A DNA stretch of 39,999 bases from Anaerolineaceae bacterium (GTDB lineage: Bacteria; Chloroflexota; Anaerolineae; Anaerolineales; Anaerolineaceae), in the NCBI GenBank assembly GCA_018056725.1, contig JAGPFF010000019.1, positions 1 through 39,999 of the forward strand. The letters run 5' to 3'. Below the pieces are notes generated by a model, which worked only from the letters and a program-made list of their open reading frames with translations, was not told the DNA's origin and did no database searches. A program made the position numbers and the translations under genes. Positions 37,745-39,999 of the stretch are shown here, in pieces. Every line of letters begins with the position of its first letter. Position 1 is the stretch's first letter.

Positions 37745-37773
37745 ATTTTACTATGAGCCAAAAGTGCCGGCAA
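37745..37773 (-). promoter_or_regulatory. Likely leaderless promoter of the LipM-like gene
   Basis: On the minus strand: TTGCCG (37768-37773), 17-bp spacer, TAAAAT (37745-37750), then 6 nt to the ATG at 37738. There is no Shine-Dalgarno sequence. The spacing is the same as at the tlyA and UbiA-family genes. Confidence 0.6.
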
Positions 37774-37804
37774 TGATAAGTGGATAAAATTCATCTGGAT
37801 TAAC

Positions 37805-37833
37805 TTGACAATTGCATCTGCTCAGGCTATGAT
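37805..37833 (+). promoter_or_regulatory. Near-consensus sigma-70-type promoter of the transporter operon
   Basis: TTGACA (37805-37810), 17-bp spacer, TATGAT (37828-37833). Only one base departs from the consensus. Transcription would start near 37840, about 218 nt before the lipoprotein start codon. Confidence 0.7.
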
Positions 37834-37864
37834 TTAGAAAAATTGCTAAAAACATTGAGGCAAG

Positions 37865-37898
37865 TTTCTGGTAGTGGGACATATGGTGTTTCCAGAAA
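37865..37898. repeat. Inverted repeat in the transporter leader
   Basis: TTTCTGG (37865-37871) and CCAGAAA (37892-37898) are exact reverse complements 20 nt apart, just downstream of the predicted transcription start. It could be a repressor site or an RNA stem. The arms are short. Confidence 0.35.
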
Positions 37899-37948
37899 TT
37901 CATGGGAGAAAAAGCAGATTTTATCGATTAATTTGAGGTTGTACGCCG

Positions 37949-37954
37949 TATAAT
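37949..37954 (+). promoter_or_regulatory. Second candidate -10 element for the transporter operon
   Basis: A perfect TATAAT with no good -35 at 16-18 bp. It could serve an activator-dependent second promoter, giving a leader of about 97 nt, or be chance in AT-rich DNA. Confidence 0.35.
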
Positions 37955-38057
37955 AATTTTAAATATTGGTAAAAATCAAAAAAAGGAGGCGATCGCTGAT
38001 AAGTAACTTTTTTCTTTGGCTTCATAAGCAAAACTTAATTTAGAATGAGGAGAAAAA

Positions 38058-39371
38058 ATGACAAAAAAGTTGTTCCCGTTATTCAGTGTGTTAGTGATTG
38101 CTGCCATGGTGCTTGCTGCTTGCGCGCAACCAACCCCCGTGGCAACCGAGACTGCTGCCCCTGTAGAAAGCGAAACTGCCGCCCCTGCAGCTACTGAGAC
38201 CACTGCCCCGGTAGAAAGTGAACCTGTCACCATCAATCTTTGGACCAAAGAGGGCGAAGCGGATGGCGGTTTACAGTATGTTCAGGCATTAACAGAAGCC
38301 TACACCGCTGCTCATCCACAAGTTACCTTTGTTGTTGTCAATAAGGACGTTGAGACTCTGCGCGAGGACTTTCAGACTGCCAGCCTTGCTGGAGCAGCCC
38401 CCGAGCTTTTGTGGACGGTTTCCGACCATCTTGGTCCCTTCACCACTGCTGATCTCATCCAGCCCGTTGACAGCCTTTTTGACCTATCAAAATTTGTTAA
38501 GAGCGCAACGGATGCCGTCAAGAGCCCGGATGGTCAGACCTGGGGTGTTCCCATCTCCAATGGTAACCACCTCATGTTGCTCTACAATAAATCTTTGATG
38601 CCTACTCCCCCCGCCAACACTGACGAGCTTATTTCCATGGGCACTGACTTTGTCACAGCCAACCCTGGAAAATATGCCCTTGTGTTCAATCAGACAGAAG
38701 CCTTTTGGTTTGTGCCCTGGCTGGGTGGTTTCAATGGTAAGGTATTTGCAGAGGATGGGAAAACACCAACCTTAAACACTCCGGAAATGATTGCAACCTT
38801 CGATTTTCTGCGCAGTGTCAAGGCTGCTGGTTTGATCCCTGCTGAAAGTGATTATGACGTCTCAGATACGATGTTCAAGGAAGGCAATGCCGCCATGATC
38901 ATCAATGGGGACTGGACGCTCGGTGGGTACAAAGAAGCTCTCGGTGAAAACCTTGGTGTCGCGCCGATCCCAATGGTTTCCGCAACCGGTACCTATCCTG
39001 CCCCTTACACTTCCGGAACTTTCTTCATGATTCCGAAGGACCTTTCAGGTGCCAAACTGGATGCCGTAATTGACTTCATCAATTTTGCGACCAATTATGA
39101 CAATCAGGTGGATATGGTGACAAAGCTTACCCGTCTGCCAGCTTTGACTGAAGCTCTATCTGCTGATATCATCACCAACGACCCGATTCTTTCCGGTTCT
39201 GCTGCTCAGATGAGTTATGGCACTCCGATGCCCACTGTTGTTGAAATGCGCTGCGTTTGGGATGCTATCAAACCCGAACTTCTGCCAGTTTACAATGGTG
39301 AGGAAACCGGCACCGATGCCGCAGCAAAAGCACAGGCAGCTGCTGAAACCTGTATTGCCGGGCTTGAGTAA
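38058..39371 (+). CDS. Sugar ABC-transporter substrate-binding lipoprotein
   Basis: Extracytoplasmic solute-binding protein of family 1 (maltose-type), 437 residues. A lipoprotein signal peptide ends in the lipobox LAAC with C22 as the lipidated cysteine. A low-complexity Thr/Glu/Ala/Pro/Ser linker with repeated AAPVESE-type units (about 25-54) follows, then the binding domain beginning VTINLWTKEGEADGG. Typical family segments include WGVPISNGNHLMLLYNKSL, FKEGNAAMIINGDWTLGGY and MIPKDLSGAKLDAVIDFINF. GAGGAG lies 5 nt before the ATG. The MalF-like permease gene follows. The sugar cannot be named from sequence. Confidence 0.94.
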   Translation: MTKKLFPLFSVLVIAAMVLAACAQPTPVATETAAPVESETAAPAATETTAPVESEPVTINLWTKEGEADGGLQYVQALTEAYTAAHPQVTFVVVNKDVETLREDFQTASLAGAAPELLWTVSDHLGPFTTADLIQPVDSLFDLSKFVKSATDAVKSPDGQTWGVPISNGNHLMLLYNKSLMPTPPANTDELISMGTDFVTANPGKYALVFNQTEAFWFVPWLGGFNGKVFAEDGKTPTLNTPEMIATFDFLRSVKAAGLIPAESDYDVSDTMFKEGNAAMIINGDWTLGGYKEALGENLGVAPIPMVSATGTYPAPYTSGTFFMIPKDLSGAKLDAVIDFINFATNYDNQVDMVTKLTRLPALTEALSADIITNDPILSGSAAQMSYGTPMPTVVEMRCVWDAIKPELLPVYNGEETGTDAAAKAQAAAETCIAGLE

Positions 39372-39383
39372 TTTCAATCGTGA

Positions 39384-39400
39384 GGAGGGGAACCCCCTCT
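39384..39400 (+). other. Small intercistronic hairpin
   Basis: GAGGGG (39385-39390) pairs with CCCCTC (39394-39399) around an AAC loop, extended by a G-T pair. It is followed by A-rich sequence, not a T run, so on the plus strand it is not a standard terminator. Confidence 0.55.
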
Positions 39401-39407
39401 AAAAATT

Positions 39408-39443
39408 GCATACGCCGGGCTGCAAGTTTAGCCCGGCATATGC
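39408..39443 (+). other. Strong intercistronic hairpin between binding protein and permease
   Basis: GCATA + GCCGGGCT (39408-39421) pairs with AGCCCGGC + TATGC (39430-39443), with one C-A mismatch and an 8-nt loop. No T run follows, and the next gene has its own GAGGAGG site at about 39462-39468. Hairpins here in sugar operons commonly protect the binding-protein mRNA, giving more binding protein than permease. Confidence 0.75.
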
Positions 39444-39475
39444 TATAAAAACGAAACAGTCGAGGAGGAAAGCTG

Positions 39476-39999
39476 ATGATAACATCGGAAGTGATCCTGA
39501 AAAGCCTCAGTGAAGTTGGCAGCACAGTCTTAATGATCCTTGCGGGGACAGTGGTAGTTGAAGCGCTGCTCTATCTGTTACTTGTTAAATGGCTTAAGTA
39601 CAAATATGCGCTTCCCTTCATGTTACTGGCTCCCGCTGCCATTGGTCTTATTGCCCTGGTGATTTACCCGTTGATTTGGGAATTACGGCTTTCCTTCACG
39701 AATATGTCGCTTAAAGCCTTCAAGAATCCTCAATTCATTGGGTTTAAGAACTACGTCCGCGTCTTCACTGAACCTGTTTTGAAACAGAAAATGTTTTTCC
39801 CGTTGCTTGGTCAGACGGTTTTATGGACAGTGATCAATATCACTTTTCATGTAGGGGGCGGGCTTTTCCTGGCGATGTTGTTGAATCGAAATATGCGTGG
39901 CAGAGGTATCTACCGCACATTATTGATCTTACCATGGGCGATTCCACAGGTTATCGCAGTCTTGGCGTGGCGAAGCGAATTCAATTTTACCTATGGTTA
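39476..39999 (+). CDS. MalF-like sugar ABC-transporter permease, 3' end outside window
   Basis: The first 174 residues are present and the frame is open to the window edge. The sequence starts MITSEVILKSLSEVGSTVLM with an extra N-terminal helix. A second helix (FMLLAPAAIGLIALVIYPLI) follows, then SFTNMS and FIGFKNYVRVFTEP, a signature of CUT1 sugar permeases. TVLWTVINITFHV and RTLLILPWAIPQV are the beginning of the transport domain. GAGGAGG at about 39462-39468 precedes the ATG. It forms an operon with the upstream binding protein; a MalG-like partner is expected just beyond the window. Confidence 0.93.
   Translation, partial: MITSEVILKSLSEVGSTVLMILAGTVVVEALLYLLLVKWLKYKYALPFMLLAPAAIGLIALVIYPLIWELRLSFTNMSLKAFKNPQFIGFKNYVRVFTEPVLKQKMFFPLLGQTVLWTVINITFHVGGGLFLAMLLNRNMRGRGIYRTLLILPWAIPQVIAVLAWRSEFNFTYG

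Larger units (their letters stand above)
37739..38057 (+). promoter_or_regulatory. 319-bp divergent regulatory region upstream of the sugar transporter
   Basis: No coding gene is seen here. It separates the minus-strand LipM-like gene from the plus-strand transporter operon and holds the promoters listed separately. After the near-consensus promoter comes a predicted leader of about 218 nt. This contains a 7-bp inverted repeat, a second TATAAT, and an unused AAGGAGG at about 37980-37986 followed by the palindrome GCGATCGC. The ribosome site used by the transporter is GAGGAG at 38047-38052. Confidence 0.6.

Noticed and set aside
37987..37994. GCGATCGC palindrome, the cyanobacterial HIP1 sequence
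   Set aside because: A single noticed copy; one 8-bp palindrome is not evidence of a repeat family here.
37980..38041. Possible leader peptide after the unused AAGGAGG
   Set aside because: Only a CTG or other rare start could serve, giving about 15 residues without a regulatory signature. Too weak to call.
1..39999. CRISPR arrays, tRNA or rRNA genes, insertion sequences, prophage
   Set aside because: No regularly spaced direct repeats, cloverleaf-like segments, transposase motifs or phage structural genes were found on reading both strands.

Overview
The window looks like chromosomal DNA from a member of the Chloroflexota, most likely class Anaerolineae. This is inferred from gene content, not from a database search. 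The indicators are two hydrophobic proteins of the DUF2298 / 'Chlor_Arch_YYY' type, known mainly from archaea and Chloroflexi; mevalonate kinase beside isopentenyl phosphate kinase (the alternative mevalonate branch shown in Roseiflexus); a topoisomerase I whose N-terminus extends before the Toprim domain; and a GyrA with an unusual C-terminal domain. I see no phage, insertion sequence, CRISPR array, tRNA or rRNA.

Layout. (1) 2-3428, plus strand: topA (5' end outside the window) and a two-helix membrane protein of unknown function, closed by a hairpin shared with the convergent unit. (2) 7799-3501, minus strand: a tight five-gene unit of a UbiA-family polyprenyl-phosphate phosphoribosyltransferase, mevalonate kinase, isopentenyl phosphate kinase, a dGTPase-like HD protein and greA. 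(3) 7846-24070, plus strand: tlyA and lepA, then a coupled envelope-glycan cassette of a flippase-like protein, a CDP-paratose-2-epimerase-like SDR, a GT4 glycosyltransferase, a giant GT-C + DUF2298 fusion, a stand-alone DUF2298 paralogue and another GT-C-like protein, ending at cmk. Most junctions are 1-4 bp stop/start overlaps. (4) 24223-34437, plus strand: an orphan sensor histidine kinase, rpoC without rpoB, a terminator and gyrA. (5) 37738-34462, minus strand: a LipM/LplA-like acyltransferase gene, then a SanA/YdcF-like, HD-domain and TIM-barrel + NTF2-like operon. (6) 38058 to the right edge, plus strand: a sugar ABC-transporter lipoprotein and a MalF-like permease cut by the window end.

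How the parts may work together. Units 2 and 3 diverge from a 46-bp promoter region. The minus unit makes isoprenoid precursors and, by family, a polyprenyl-phosphate-linked phosphoribose. The plus unit encodes the kind of multi-membrane-span enzymes (GT-C fold) that use polyprenyl-phosphate sugars outside the membrane. I propose, as inference only, that the region is a lipid-linked glycan pathway in which the DUF2298 proteins are glycosyltransferases.

A second theme is translation signals. Several genes that begin transcription units lack a Shine-Dalgarno sequence and have a -10-like hexamer only 6-13 nt before the start codon, which suggests leaderless mRNAs. Genes inside operons, and rpoC, gyrA and the transporter genes, mostly have clear ribosome-binding sites.
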